Positions 23,881-31,797 of a stretch of 44,430 nucleotides of DNA are shown piece by piece. Location: positions 1 through 44,430 of the forward strand of contig JBBWZQ010000127.1 in the NCBI GenBank assembly GCA_039649115.1. Direction: 5' to 3'. Under the pieces are notes generated by a model. It was given only the letters and a program-made list of their open reading frames with translations, searched no databases and was not told the DNA's origin. How positions within the stretch are numbered: the stretch's first letter is position 1; each line of letters starts with the position of its first letter. The stretch comes from DATEJJ01 sp039649115 (GTDB lineage: Bacteria > Actinomycetota > Actinomycetes > Mycobacteriales > Micromonosporaceae). Position numbers and translations under genes: made by a program.

Positions 23881-26703
23881 ATGGCCGGTTGGTGGGACGA
23901 TTGCGCGCCGGTACCGCCGCTGCTGGGTCGCGCCGCGGAGCTCGGCGAGGTGGACGCGGCCCTCGCCCGGGTGGTCCGCGGCGGTTCGGCGGTGGTGGAG
24001 GTGTCCGGTGAGCCGGGGATCGGCAAGACCAGGCTGCTGACCGAGTTGGGCCGGCGGGCCGCCGCGGCCGGGTTGCGGACCTGCGCCGGCCGCGCCACCC
24101 AGTTCGAGCGGCAACTGCCGTTCGGGGTGTACCTCGAAGCCCTCCGGCCGCTGCCGGCGTTTGCGGACCACGGCTGCGACGACGCGGTGCTGGAGCCGCT
24201 GCGGATCTACCCGGCGGTGCGCGGGCTGCTGTCCGCGAACGCGGTACCGGGCCTGGTGGTGCTGCTGGACGACATGCACTGGGCCGATCCGGTGTCCCTC
24301 GAACTGACCGAGTACCTGATCCGCAAGCCACCGCCGGCACCCGTACTGGTCGCGGTGGCGTACCGCTGGGGCGCGGCGCCGGCCCGGCTGGTGGACGCCG
24401 TCGCGCACGCCGGCGCGCCGGTGACCCGGATCAGCCTCGGACCGCTGCCGCCCGCCGACCTGGCGGCGCTGGTGGACACCGCCGAGCCGCACCGGTCCGC
24501 GGTGCTGCGGGCCAGCCGGGGCAACCCGCTCTACGTCCAGTTGCTGTCCCGCTTCCGGCACCCGGCGCTGGCGGCGCTGGCCGAGGGCGGCGAGCTGGCC
24601 GGCGGCGACGAGGAGTACGGCTGCGAGCGGTACGTCCTCGCCGGGATCGCGGCCGAGATCGGCGTGGCACCACCCGCCGTGCGCCGCGTCGCGTACGCCA
24701 CCGCGATCCTCGGCGACCACGCGGCCGTCGACCTCATCGCCCACGTGTGCGAACTGTCCACAAGGGACACGTCGGAGGCGGTCGACCAGTTGCACCGGAC
24801 GGGTCTGCTCGACGTCGCCGGCGGCCGGTGTGTGTTCCGGCATCCGCTGCTGCGCGCCGCCGTGTACGTGCACGCCGGGCCGGCCTGGCGGATCCAGGCG
24901 CACGCGCGGGCCGCCCGCTGGTTGCGGGACCGCCAGGCCGCGCTGCCGGTCGTGGCACTGCACCTCGAACGCTCCGCCAAGCCGGGTGAGATCGATGCCG
25001 CGACCACGCTGATCGATGCCGCCACCGGCTACGTCGCCGCGGCGCCGGGGCTCGCCGCCCGGTGGCTCGCCACGGCCCTGCGGATCCTGCCGGACAACGC
25101 CGGGCTGGCGGTGCTGCGGCAGCGGGCCCGGCTGCGGCACGCACAGGCGCTCGGGTTCGGCGGCGACCTGGACGCGAGCCGGGCGATCCTGCACGAGCTG
25201 CGGTGCGCGGACGAGCCGGTGCGCGGCGAGGCGGCGGCGTTCAGCGTGGTGGTCGCCCGGCACCGCGGCGACATCGACGAGGCGGATGCCGTACTCCGCG
25301 CCCAGTTGCGCGGCCGGCCGCGGCCGGCGGTCGAGGGGCGGCTGCGCGTGGAGCTGGCGGCGATGTGTGCCCTGCGGGAGGACGGCGCGGGTGCGATCCG
25401 GCAGGCGGAACAGGCGCTCGCCCTGCTCGATCCGGGCCGTCCCGGCCTGGTCGCCGCCGCCGAGGCGCTGCGGGCCTTCGGCGCCCTGTACCACGGGCTC
25501 ACCTCGGCGGCCCGCCGGTACCTGCGGGCCGCCGTGCGGACCGTGGACGCCGCCGCCGACGCCGCGCTGCGCCCGCACGTGGAGCTGCTCGGCCCGCTGG
25601 CCTGGGTGGAGATCCAGCTCGGCGACCTGTCCGCGGCCGGCCGGCATCTGGCCCGGGCGCACGAGCTGATGGACAGCCTGGGCAGGAGCGGCGCCGCGCC
25701 GTACCTGCTGGTCGTCGAGTCGGCGCTGGAGACGCGGCGCGGCCGGCTGGCGGCGGCGCTGTCGCTGGCTCGCGCGGCGGTCGACGTCGGGCGGCGGATG
25801 GGCAGCCCGGAGATGGTCGGGATGGCGGAGGCGGTGCTGCTGCGCCCGCTGACCTGCACCGCCGGGCCGGCGGAGGCGATCGCGATCGCGCAGCGGCTGG
25901 CCGCGGCGCACCGGCCGCGCGCGCCGATGTGGTCGCGGGTGGGCGGGGTCAACCTCGCCCTCGCGAGCCTGGCGGGCGGGGACGCCGCGGTGTGCCTGGA
26001 CCTGCTCGCCGGCCCGCCGGGGTCGTGGCCGGCCTGCCGGCCGGTGGCGGTGGACCGGTACGTGCTGCGCGCGGTGGCGCTGGCCGGCACCGGGGACGGC
26101 AGGGCTGCCCGGCAGGCCGCCGACCGCGCCTGGGCGCTCGCGGCAGGGGCGGACCTGCCCTACGAACGGGGACTGGCCCGGCTGGCCCGGGCCCGCGTCC
26201 TCGCCGGGCTGCGCGACTTCGCCGAGGCGGCCGGCCAGGGCGCGGCCGCGGCGGCGGAACTGGGCGCCGCCGGTGCACCGGTGGAGCAGGCGGTGGCCTG
26301 GCACGTCACCTCGCTCGCCTACCGGCGGGCGGGCAGCGTGCGGCGGCACCGGCAGGCGTACGAGCTGGCCACGACGGGGTACCGGCGGTGCGGGGCGGGG
26401 TGGCTGCTGTCGCTGCTCGCCGAGGAGCCGTCCCCGGTACCGGCACACCGGGCGCCGGCGGTCCTGGCCGGGCTGACGAACCGGGAACGGCAGATCGCCA
26501 CCCTGGTCGCGGCCGGCCACAGCAACCAGGAGATCGCCGAGCACCTCTTCCTCAGCCGCCGTACGGTCGAGTCGCACCTGTCCCGCGCGTACGCGAAGCT
26601 CGCCGTGCGGTCGCGGACCGCGCTCGCCAACCGGGTGCTGGGCTCAGATCAGCGACAGGATGTGGCCCAGCCCTCGGGGGCCGGTCTTCGCGGGTCGCGG
26701 TAG
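23881..26703 (+). CDS. LAL-type (large ATP-binding LuxR) transcriptional regulator
   Basis: A 940-residue regulator. ATG 23881 is preceded by GGGGGAGGCGGAGG. An N-terminal AAA/STAND ATPase starts LLGRAAELGEVDAAL, with Walker A SGEPGIGKTRLL at about 42-53 and Walker B GLVVLLDDMHWAD at about 124-136. A long helical TPR-like middle (about 350-840) follows. The C-terminal LuxR helix-turn-helix reads LTNRERQIATLVAAGHSNQEIAEHLFLSRRTVESHLSRAYAKL (about 861-903). LAL proteins are activators of antibiotic or sugar-utilisation clusters. It is next to the HAD gene and the pterin-like cluster, which it might activate. The last 60 bp overlap the convergent HAD gene, and the tail past the HTH (SDQRQDV and on) is probably a by-product of that overlap. 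Confidence 0.88.
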   Translation: MAGWWDDCAPVPPLLGRAAELGEVDAALARVVRGGSAVVEVSGEPGIGKTRLLTELGRRAAAAGLRTCAGRATQFERQLPFGVYLEALRPLPAFADHGCDDAVLEPLRIYPAVRGLLSANAVPGLVVLLDDMHWADPVSLELTEYLIRKPPPAPVLVAVAYRWGAAPARLVDAVAHAGAPVTRISLGPLPPADLAALVDTAEPHRSAVLRASRGNPLYVQLLSRFRHPALAALAEGGELAGGDEEYGCERYVLAGIAAEIGVAPPAVRRVAYATAILGDHAAVDLIAHVCELSTRDTSEAVDQLHRTGLLDVAGGRCVFRHPLLRAAVYVHAGPAWRIQAHARAARWLRDRQAALPVVALHLERSAKPGEIDAATTLIDAATGYVAAAPGLAARWLATALRILPDNAGLAVLRQRARLRHAQALGFGGDLDASRAILHELRCADEPVRGEAAAFSVVVARHRGDIDEADAVLRAQLRGRPRPAVEGRLRVELAAMCALREDGAGAIRQAEQALALLDPGRPGLVAAAEALRAFGALYHGLTSAARRYLRAAVRTVDAAADAALRPHVELLGPLAWVEIQLGDLSAAGRHLARAHELMDSLGRSGAAPYLLVVESALETRRGRLAAALSLARAAVDVGRRMGSPEMVGMAEAVLLRPLTCTAGPAEAIAIAQRLAAAHRPRAPMWSRVGGVNLALASLAGGDAAVCLDLLAGPPGSWPACRPVAVDRYVLRAVALAGTGDGRAARQAADRAWALAAGADLPYERGLARLARARVLAGLRDFAEAAGQGAAAAAELGAAGAPVEQAVAWHVTSLAYRRAGSVRRHRQAYELATTGYRRCGAGWLLSLLAEEPSPVPAHRAPAVLAGLTNRERQIATLVAAGHSNQEIAEHLFLSRRTVESHLSRAYAKLAVRSRTALANRVLGSDQRQDVAQPSGAGLRGSR

Positions 26704-27309
26704 CAGGAACACGCACATGCCGGCGGCCACCGCGCCGGAGTCGGTGAGCGGGTTGTCACCCACCATGAGGGTCCGCCCCGGATCGACGTTCAGCTGGTCG
26801 CAGGCGGCGAGGAACACCGTGGCGGCGGGCTTGCAGACGCCGTACTCGAAGGACATGACCACGGTGTCCACGAAGGGTGACAGCCCCAGCAGGTCCATGG
26901 CCGGGCGCAGGTCGAAGCCGGTGTCGCTGACGATGCCCACGGGCAGGCCCCGGTCGCGCAGGGATTTCAGGGTCGGCAGGGTGTCCGGGAACGCCTCCCA
27001 GGACGCGGCGTCGACGGTGAGCTCGTACAGTACCTCGCTGAGCCCGGGGGCCAGCCGCTCGCACCCGGCCTCGCCGTACAGCGCGATCCACACCTCGCGG
27101 TGCCGGGAGTTGGACAGGTCCCGGCCCTTGGCCAGTTCCTCAGCCGTGCTGCTGCGGTCGAGGACCCGCCGCCAGACCTGGGCGACCTCCTCCGGGTCGA
27201 GGTCGGCGCCGAGCCTGGCCGCCGCCCGGTGCAGCAACTTCTCGCCGCTGCCCGAGAGCCGGATCAGCGTGTCGCCCGCGTCGAACAGGACAGCATCGAA
27301 CTGACTCAC
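26644..27309 (-). CDS. HAD-superfamily hydrolase (phosphatase-like)
   Basis: 221 residues. GTG 27309 (VSQFDAVLFDAGDTL) is chosen because AAGGAGA stands 8 bases before it. Motif I is FDAGDTL: the nucleophile Asp is present but the +2 Asp of classical phosphatases is Gly, as in the dehalogenase/NANP-type subfamily. The C1 cap (about 15-95) is helical. Motif II is IVSDTG, the lysine is in CKPAATVF and motif IV is MVGDNPLTDSG. It is divergent from the dehydrogenase-PTPS-GCH II operon by 170 bp and convergent with the LAL gene. In riboflavin-like routes HAD enzymes remove the phosphate made after GTP cyclohydrolase II, so membership in this cluster is plausible but inferred. Confidence 0.85.
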   Translation of the reverse strand: MSQFDAVLFDAGDTLIRLSGSGEKLLHRAAARLGADLDPEEVAQVWRRVLDRSSTAEELAKGRDLSNSRHREVWIALYGEAGCERLAPGLSEVLYELTVDAASWEAFPDTLPTLKSLRDRGLPVGIVSDTGFDLRPAMDLLGLSPFVDTVVMSFEYGVCKPAATVFLAACDQLNVDPGRTLMVGDNPLTDSGAVAAGMCVFLLPRPAKTGPRGLGHILSLI

Positions 27310-27479
27310 TTCCGCGTCTCCTTCACTACCGGCCGGAGCTCCGTGACCAGCATGTCCCAGGATCACCCAGCGTCAACCGTGCGGCCGCAGAAAAGTCCGT
27401 GACAATGGGGTGCGGCCTTGATCGTGAACACGCGACATGCGACCGTACGGGAACTCGGGATCTGGGGAGGAGGACGCGG

Positions 27480-28457
27480 GTGACGCGCGACGCGCAGGCC
27501 TTCTGGCTGCGATCGCCCGGCGAGGGCGAGATCCGGCCGGCGCGGCTGCCCGATCCCGGCCCGGACGAGGTCCTCGTCCGCACCCGGTACTCCGGCATCA
27601 GCCGGGGCACCGAGACCCTCGTCTTCCGTGGCGAGGTACCGCCGAGCCAGTATGCGGCGATGCGCGCGCCGTTCCAGGAGGGCGACTTTCCGGGGCCGGT
27701 GAAGTACGGGTACCTCAACGTCGGCGTCGTCGAGGCGGGCCCGCCGGAACTGCTCGGCCGGGCGGTCTTCTGCCTGTACCCGCACCAGACCGGGTACGTC
27801 GTGCCGGCCGGCGCCGTGGTCCCGGTACCCGATGGTGTGCCGCCCGCCCGGGCCGTGCTCGCCGGCACGGTGGAGACGGCGGTGAACGCCCTCTGGGACG
27901 CCGCGCCGCTGGTCGGCGACCGGATCGCGGTGGTCGGCGCAGGTATGGTCGGCTGCTGCGTCGCGGCCGTGCTCGCCCGCTTCCCCGGTGTCCACGTCCA
28001 GCTGGTCGACGCCGATCCCGACCGGGCCCGGGTCGCCCGCGCACTCGGCGTCGAGTTCGCGCTGCCCCCGGACGCCGCCGGCGGCCGCGATCTCGTCGTG
28101 CACGCCAGCGCGGCGCCGGCCGGGCTGCAGCGCTCGCTGGACCTGCTCGCCCCGGAAGGCACGGTCATCGAGCTCAGCTGGTACGGCGACCGCGCCGTGA
28201 GCCTGTCGCTGGGCGGGGCCTTCCACTCCGGCCGGCTGGCCATCCGCAGCAGCCAGGTGGGTACCGTCGCCCCGGCCCGGCGGGCCAGCCGCACCTTCGC
28301 CGACCGCCTGGCGCTCGCGCTGGACCTGCTCCGCGATCCCGCCTTCGACGTGCTGATCACCGGCGAGTCCCGCTTCGACCAGCTGCCGCACGTTCTTGCC
28401 CGACTGGCATCCGGCGCCCAGCCCGCGCTGTGCCACCTCATCACCTACGGAGAGTGA
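27480..28457 (+). CDS. MDR-family zinc-type dehydrogenase lacking the catalytic cysteine
   Basis: A 325-residue medium-chain dehydrogenase/reductase. GTG 27480 (VTRDAQAFWLR) follows GGGGAGGAGG. The N-terminal GroES-like domain reads GPDEVLVRTRYSGISRGTETLVF, where the usual C-G-I-C-x-T-D of alcohol dehydrogenases is S-G-I-S-R-G-T-E, as in BchC-like and related reductases, so catalytic zinc binding is probably lost. The Rossmann core is RIAVVGAGMVGCCVAAVLA with D at the end of strand 2 (VQLVDADP), which favours NAD(H). It opens an operon in which the PTPS-like, glycosyltransferase, methyltransferase and GTP cyclohydrolase II genes follow with gaps or overlaps under about 55 bp. Likely role: reduction or oxidation of a heterocyclic or sugar intermediate. 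Confidence 0.82.
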   Translation: MTRDAQAFWLRSPGEGEIRPARLPDPGPDEVLVRTRYSGISRGTETLVFRGEVPPSQYAAMRAPFQEGDFPGPVKYGYLNVGVVEAGPPELLGRAVFCLYPHQTGYVVPAGAVVPVPDGVPPARAVLAGTVETAVNALWDAAPLVGDRIAVVGAGMVGCCVAAVLARFPGVHVQLVDADPDRARVARALGVEFALPPDAAGGRDLVVHASAAPAGLQRSLDLLAPEGTVIELSWYGDRAVSLSLGGAFHSGRLAIRSSQVGTVAPARRASRTFADRLALALDLLRDPAFDVLITGESRFDQLPHVLARLASGAQPALCHLITYGE

Positions 28458-28461
28458 GCCC

Positions 28462-28860
28462 GTGTTCAGCGTGACCGTCCGCGATCACATGATGATCGCC
28501 CACAGTTTCCGGGGCGACGTCTTCGGACCCGCGCAGCGACTGCACGGCGCGACCTTCGTCGTCGACGCGACCTTCCGGCGCGCCGGCCTGGACGCGGACA
28601 ACATCGTGGTCGACATCGGGCGGGCCGCGCAGGAGCTGAACGCCGTCGTCGGCCAGCTCAACTACCGCAACCTCGACGACGAGGCGGCGTTCGCGGGCAT
28701 GAACACGTCGACCGAGGCGCTCGCCCAGGTGATCGCCGACCGCCTCGCCGAGCGTGTGCACGCGGGCGCTCTGGGCGACGGTGCCCGCGGGCTGGCCGGG
28801 ATCACCGTCACCCTGCACGAGTCGCACCTCGCGTGGGCGAGCTACGAGCGATCGCTGTGA
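28462..28860 (+). CDS. 6-pyruvoyltetrahydropterin synthase/QueD-like T-fold protein with altered active site
   Basis: A 132-residue T-fold protein; GTG 28462 comes 4 bp after the upstream stop. It has FSVTVRDHMMIAHSFRG, then AQRLHGATFVVDATF, VVDIGRAAQELNAVVGQLNYRNLDD, NTSTEALAQVIADRL and ITVTLHESHLAWASYE, which is the full PTPS/QueD layout. The usual C-x(3)-H-G-H-N-Y becomes Q-R-L-H-G-A-T-F: the catalytic cysteine is gone and one of the three zinc histidines is Ala. The conserved T-S-T-E-A-L-A (usual P-T-x-E) and the late Glu remain. It probably does not do the standard 6-pyruvoyl or 6-carboxy reaction. With GTP cyclohydrolase II in the operon, its substrate may be a pyrimidine derived from GTP. 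Confidence 0.82.
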   Translation: MFSVTVRDHMMIAHSFRGDVFGPAQRLHGATFVVDATFRRAGLDADNIVVDIGRAAQELNAVVGQLNYRNLDDEAAFAGMNTSTEALAQVIADRLAERVHAGALGDGARGLAGITVTLHESHLAWASYERSL

Positions 28861-28876
28861 GCGAACGGGGAAGGTC

Positions 28877-29929
28877 ATGAGCTCCGTACACGTCGTGCTG
28901 CCGAACGACATCGACGATCCGGCGGCGCCCAGTGGCGGCAACGCGTACGACCGCCGGATCTGCCAGGGCCTGGCCGCCGCGGGCTGGTCGGTGCACGAGC
29001 ACGCCGTCCCCGGTGCCTGGCCGCGGCCCGGTGCGGCGGAGCGCGCCGGTGTCGCGGGCGTGCTCGCGGCGCTGCCCGACGGCGCCCTCGTGCTGCTCGA
29101 CGGCCTGGTCGCCTCGGCCGTCCCGGATGTGCTCGCGCCGCAGGCCGGGCGGCTGCGCCCCGTCGTGCTCGTGCACATGCCGCTGTGCGACGGCGCGGAG
29201 GGCGGGGCCCTGGCGGCCGCGAGCGCCGTCGTCACCACGAGCGACTGGACCCGGCGGCGGCTGCTCGACCTGTACCCGTTGCCCGCCGACCGTGTCCACG
29301 TCGCCACGCCGGGAGTCGAGCGGGCACCGCTGGCACCGGGGTCGGACGCCGGCTCGCAACTGCTCTGCGTGGCTGCCGTGACGCCGCACAAGGGACACGA
29401 CCTGTTGACGGAGGCGCTCGCGACGATCCCCGACCTGCCCTGGAGTTGTGTGTGCGTCGGCACGCTGCGCCGCGATCCGGACTTCGTCGACCGGCTCCGG
29501 CGGCAGGTGCGGGCGGCCGGCCTGGCGGACCGCATCCACTTCACCGGCCCGCGTACCGGCGCCGAGCTCGGCGCCGCGTACGCCGCCGCCGACCTCCTGG
29601 TACTCGCCTCGCACGGCGAGACGTACGGCATGGTGGCCACCGAGGCACTGGCTCGTGGCATCCCCGTGCTCGCCACGGCGGTGGGTGGGTTGCCTGAGGC
29701 CATCGGCCGCGCGCCGGACGGCAGCCTGCCCGGCATGCTGGTCGCGCCCGGCGACCCGGCCGCGCTGGCCGGCTCGCTGCGTCGCTGGCTTCGCGAAACC
29801 GACCTGCGGCACCGGCTCAGGCGCGCCGCGCGCGGCCGTCGCGACACGCTGGCCGGCTGGGCGGTCACCGCGCAGCGGATCTCGCACGTCCTGACGCAGG
29901 CGCGGGCGACCTGTGGCGGCCGGGCATGA
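28877..29929 (+). CDS. GT4-type glycosyltransferase
   Basis: 350 residues with two Rossmann-like halves. ATG 28877 has GGGGAAGG about 6 bases upstream. The N-half begins SSVHVVLPNDIDDPAAPSGGNAYDRRICQGLAAAGWSVHEH; the hinge is PGVERAPLAPGSDAGSQLLCVAAVTPHKGHDLLTEAL. The donor-binding region FTGPRTGAELGAAYAAADLLVLASHGETYGMVATEALARGIPVLA carries the E-x7-E motif of retaining GT4 enzymes. There is no signal or membrane segment. It would transfer a sugar to the product of the dehydrogenase/PTPS-like/GCH II steps, or make a glycosylated carrier. The methyltransferase start overlaps its stop by 4 bp (ATGA). Confidence 0.88.
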   Translation: MSSVHVVLPNDIDDPAAPSGGNAYDRRICQGLAAAGWSVHEHAVPGAWPRPGAAERAGVAGVLAALPDGALVLLDGLVASAVPDVLAPQAGRLRPVVLVHMPLCDGAEGGALAAASAVVTTSDWTRRRLLDLYPLPADRVHVATPGVERAPLAPGSDAGSQLLCVAAVTPHKGHDLLTEALATIPDLPWSCVCVGTLRRDPDFVDRLRRQVRAAGLADRIHFTGPRTGAELGAAYAAADLLVLASHGETYGMVATEALARGIPVLATAVGGLPEAIGRAPDGSLPGMLVAPGDPAALAGSLRRWLRETDLRHRLRRAARGRRDTLAGWAVTAQRISHVLTQARATCGGRA

Positions 29930-30735
29930 GCGCGGACGATCCGCGGGTCACGCCGGACTGGCTCGCGCTGCGCGAACCCGCCGACGCGGCCGCGCGGGTA
30001 CCGGAGCTCGTCGAACTCCTGCGCGGTCAGCTGGCCGGTACCGAGCCGGTGGTCGTCCACGACCTGGGCAGCGGTACCGGCTCCATGGCCCGCTGGCTGG
30101 CTCCACAGTTACCTGGACCGCAGCATTGGATCATGTACGACCGGGACGGCGACCTGCTGGAGCACGCCGTGGCCCGGCCACTCGGCGCCGCCGTCACCGT
30201 CGAGACCCGGCAGCGCGACATCACCCGGCTGGCCCCGGCCGATCTCGGTGGCGCGTCCCTGATCACCGCCTCCGCACTGCTGGACATGCTGACCGCGGCG
30301 GAGGTCGAGCGGGTGGTGGCGGCGTGCGCCGGTGCCGGCTGCCCGGCGCTGCTGACCATCTCGGTGAGCGGCCGGGTGGAGCTCACGCCACCCCACCCGC
30401 TGGACGCGACGATCGCGGACGCGTTCAACGCACACCAGCGCCGGACCACCGGCGGCCGTACCCTCCTCGGTCCCGGCGCCGTGGACGCCACGGTCGAGGC
30501 GTTCGGCCGGCACGGAGCAAGTGTCGTGGTCCGGTCCAGCCCGTGGCGGCTCGGCCCGGACCAGGCCGACCTGGCAGCCGGATGGTTCCGGGGCTGGCTG
30601 GACGCGGCGTGCGCGCAGCGGCCGGAGCTGGCCGGCCCGGCGGCGGCCTACGCGTCCCACCGCCTGGCGGACGCCGCGGCGGGCCGGCTCGGCGTGGTGG
30701 TGCAGCACAGCGACCTCCTCGCCGGCCGTGCATGA
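29926..30735 (+). CDS. Class I SAM-dependent methyltransferase
   Basis: A 269-residue Rossmann methyltransferase. ATG 29926 overlaps the glycosyltransferase stop (ATGA). Motif I is VVVHDLGSGTGSMARWLAPQL, and the acidic end of strand 2 is in WIMYDRDGDLL. RQRDITRLAPADLGGASLITASALLDML gives motifs II-III, and the C-half (GGRTLLGPGAVDATVEAFGRHGASVVVRSSPWRL) is the usual antiparallel hairpin region. Acceptor unknown. Codon 62 is TTA (30109-30111), rare in this GC-rich sequence; if the host uses a bldA-type tRNA, expression would be tied to development. Fourth gene of the pterin/pyrimidine-like operon. Confidence 0.85.
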   Translation: MSADDPRVTPDWLALREPADAAARVPELVELLRGQLAGTEPVVVHDLGSGTGSMARWLAPQLPGPQHWIMYDRDGDLLEHAVARPLGAAVTVETRQRDITRLAPADLGGASLITASALLDMLTAAEVERVVAACAGAGCPALLTISVSGRVELTPPHPLDATIADAFNAHQRRTTGGRTLLGPGAVDATVEAFGRHGASVVVRSSPWRLGPDQADLAAGWFRGWLDAACAQRPELAGPAAAYASHRLADAAAGRLGVVVQHSDLLAGRA

Positions 30736-30789
30736 ACCGGCGGCCGCCGGGGCACGTATCTGGTCCCAGTGGTTCGGCAGAGGAGACCG

Positions 30790-31449
30790 ATGTTCGAAGC
30801 ACCGATGTTCGAAGCATTGCCTGTCGCGACGGTCCGGACGCAGGTGACGGTGCCGCTGCGGTTGCCCGACGGGTTCGCCACCACCGCGCGCCTGTTCTCC
30901 TTCGACGGGCTGGTCGACGCCCGCGAGCATGTCGCGTTCGGCCTGGGTGACTGGGCGGAGTTGGTGGACCGCCAGGCCGCGGGGGGACCGCCGCCACTGG
31001 TGCGCCCGCACAGTGAGTGCCTGACCGGCGACGTGTTCGGCAGCCAGCGCTGCGACTGCGGGCCGCAGTTGCGCGAGGCGGTCGAGCGCATCGCGGGTGC
31101 CGGCGGTTTTCTGCTGTACCTGCGGCAGGAGGGCCGGGGGGTCGGCCTGTACACGAAGCTGGAGGCGTACGCGTTGCAGGATGCCGGCCTGGACACCTAC
31201 GAGGCGAACGTCGCGCTGGGGCACCGGGAGGACGAGCGGGACTACACGGTGGCCGCGCAGATGCTGCGCGCGCTCGGGGTGGCCCGGGTGGCGTTGCTGA
31301 GCAACAACCCGGACAAGGTGGAGCAGCTCAGCCAGCTCGGTGTGACGGTGACCGAGCTGGTGCCGACCGGGGTCTACCTGTCCCCGGTCAACGCCGGCTA
31401 CCTCGCCGCGAAAGCCAACCGCGCCGCCCGCACGCCGGCGACGGGCTAG
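30790..31449 (+). CDS. ribA: GTP cyclohydrolase II (stand-alone RibA)
   Basis: 219 residues. It converts GTP to 2,5-diamino-6-ribosylamino-4(3H)-pyrimidinone 5'-phosphate, formate and pyrophosphate. ATG 30790 has AGGAG just upstream; ATG 30805 is also possible because the first 12 bases (ATGTTCGAAGCA) are repeated. Zinc cysteines are C77, C88 and C90 in HSECLTGDVFGSQRCDCG. Catalytic and GTP-binding segments RQEGRGVGL, AYALQDAGLDTYEAN and DERDYTVAAQML match E. coli RibA closely, and LLSNNPDKVEQL follows. The N-terminal DHBP synthase domain of actinobacterial bifunctional RibBA is absent. It sits with a PTPS-like gene and not with ribD/ribH, so it probably supplies a special pyrimidine precursor rather than housekeeping riboflavin. 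Last gene of the operon. Confidence 0.92.
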   Translation: MFEAPMFEALPVATVRTQVTVPLRLPDGFATTARLFSFDGLVDAREHVAFGLGDWAELVDRQAAGGPPPLVRPHSECLTGDVFGSQRCDCGPQLREAVERIAGAGGFLLYLRQEGRGVGLYTKLEAYALQDAGLDTYEANVALGHREDERDYTVAAQMLRALGVARVALLSNNPDKVEQLSQLGVTVTELVPTGVYLSPVNAGYLAAKANRAARTPATG

Positions 31450-31595
31450 CTTCATCTCACCCCATTCATCCGATGTCAAGCGCTGGCGACGACCTACATC
31501 ACTGCCCATCCGGGCCCTACGCTGCCATATCAGCGCTGGTCACAGGTCATATCGAACGACAGTAAACAATACTTACCCTTATGCGAACGAAAGGC

Positions 31596-31611
31596 GACGT
31601 TTCCAAACGTC
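31596..31611. promoter_or_regulatory. 16-bp palindromic operator
   Basis: GACGTTTCCAAACGTC has perfect 7-bp arms around CC. It ends 24 bp upstream of the -35 hexamer, where an activator or a looping repressor could bind. The regulator is unknown. Confidence 0.5.
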
Positions 31612-31634
31612 CGGATATTCATCCAATCTATTGC

Positions 31635-31664
31635 TTGACAGTCGCCTATGTTACGGCTTAGTTT
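31635..31664 (+). promoter_or_regulatory. Sigma-70 (HrdB-like) promoter of the glycosidase operon
   Basis: A perfect TTGACA -35 (31635-31640), 18 nt, then TAGTTT (31659-31664). TTAGTT with 17 nt is the alternative reading. It is the strongest promoter match in the window and fits the AT-rich context. Confidence 0.65.
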
Positions 31665-31797
31665 CAGGTCCGAAATTAGAGGCGCTCACGCACCCGCACG
31701 CCGTCCTTGATGCCGCTCGCCAGGTACGCGTGCCGGTTTCCCGCTCCGTCGCGCCCTCGGAAGGCGCTCCACCGCGTCATGTGCGAGGAGGACACCC

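Larger units (their letters stand above)
31450..31797. other. Intergenic control region upstream of the secreted glycosidase operon
   Basis: No gene is supported here. Local GC content is clearly lower than in the flanking genes. It contains two AGCGCT-centred elements (31476-31486 TCAAGCGCTGG and 31531-31539 CAGCGCTGG), two CGAACGA copies (about 31553 and 31584), a perfect palindrome at 31596-31611 and a good sigma-70-type promoter at 31635-31664. The leader from the promoter to the GTG start is about 125 nt. Confidence 0.5.

Noticed and set aside
30736..30789. An FMN riboswitch in front of ribA
   Set aside because: Only 54 bp separate the methyltransferase stop from ATG 30790, too short for the conserved FMN element, and none of its core motifs are seen.
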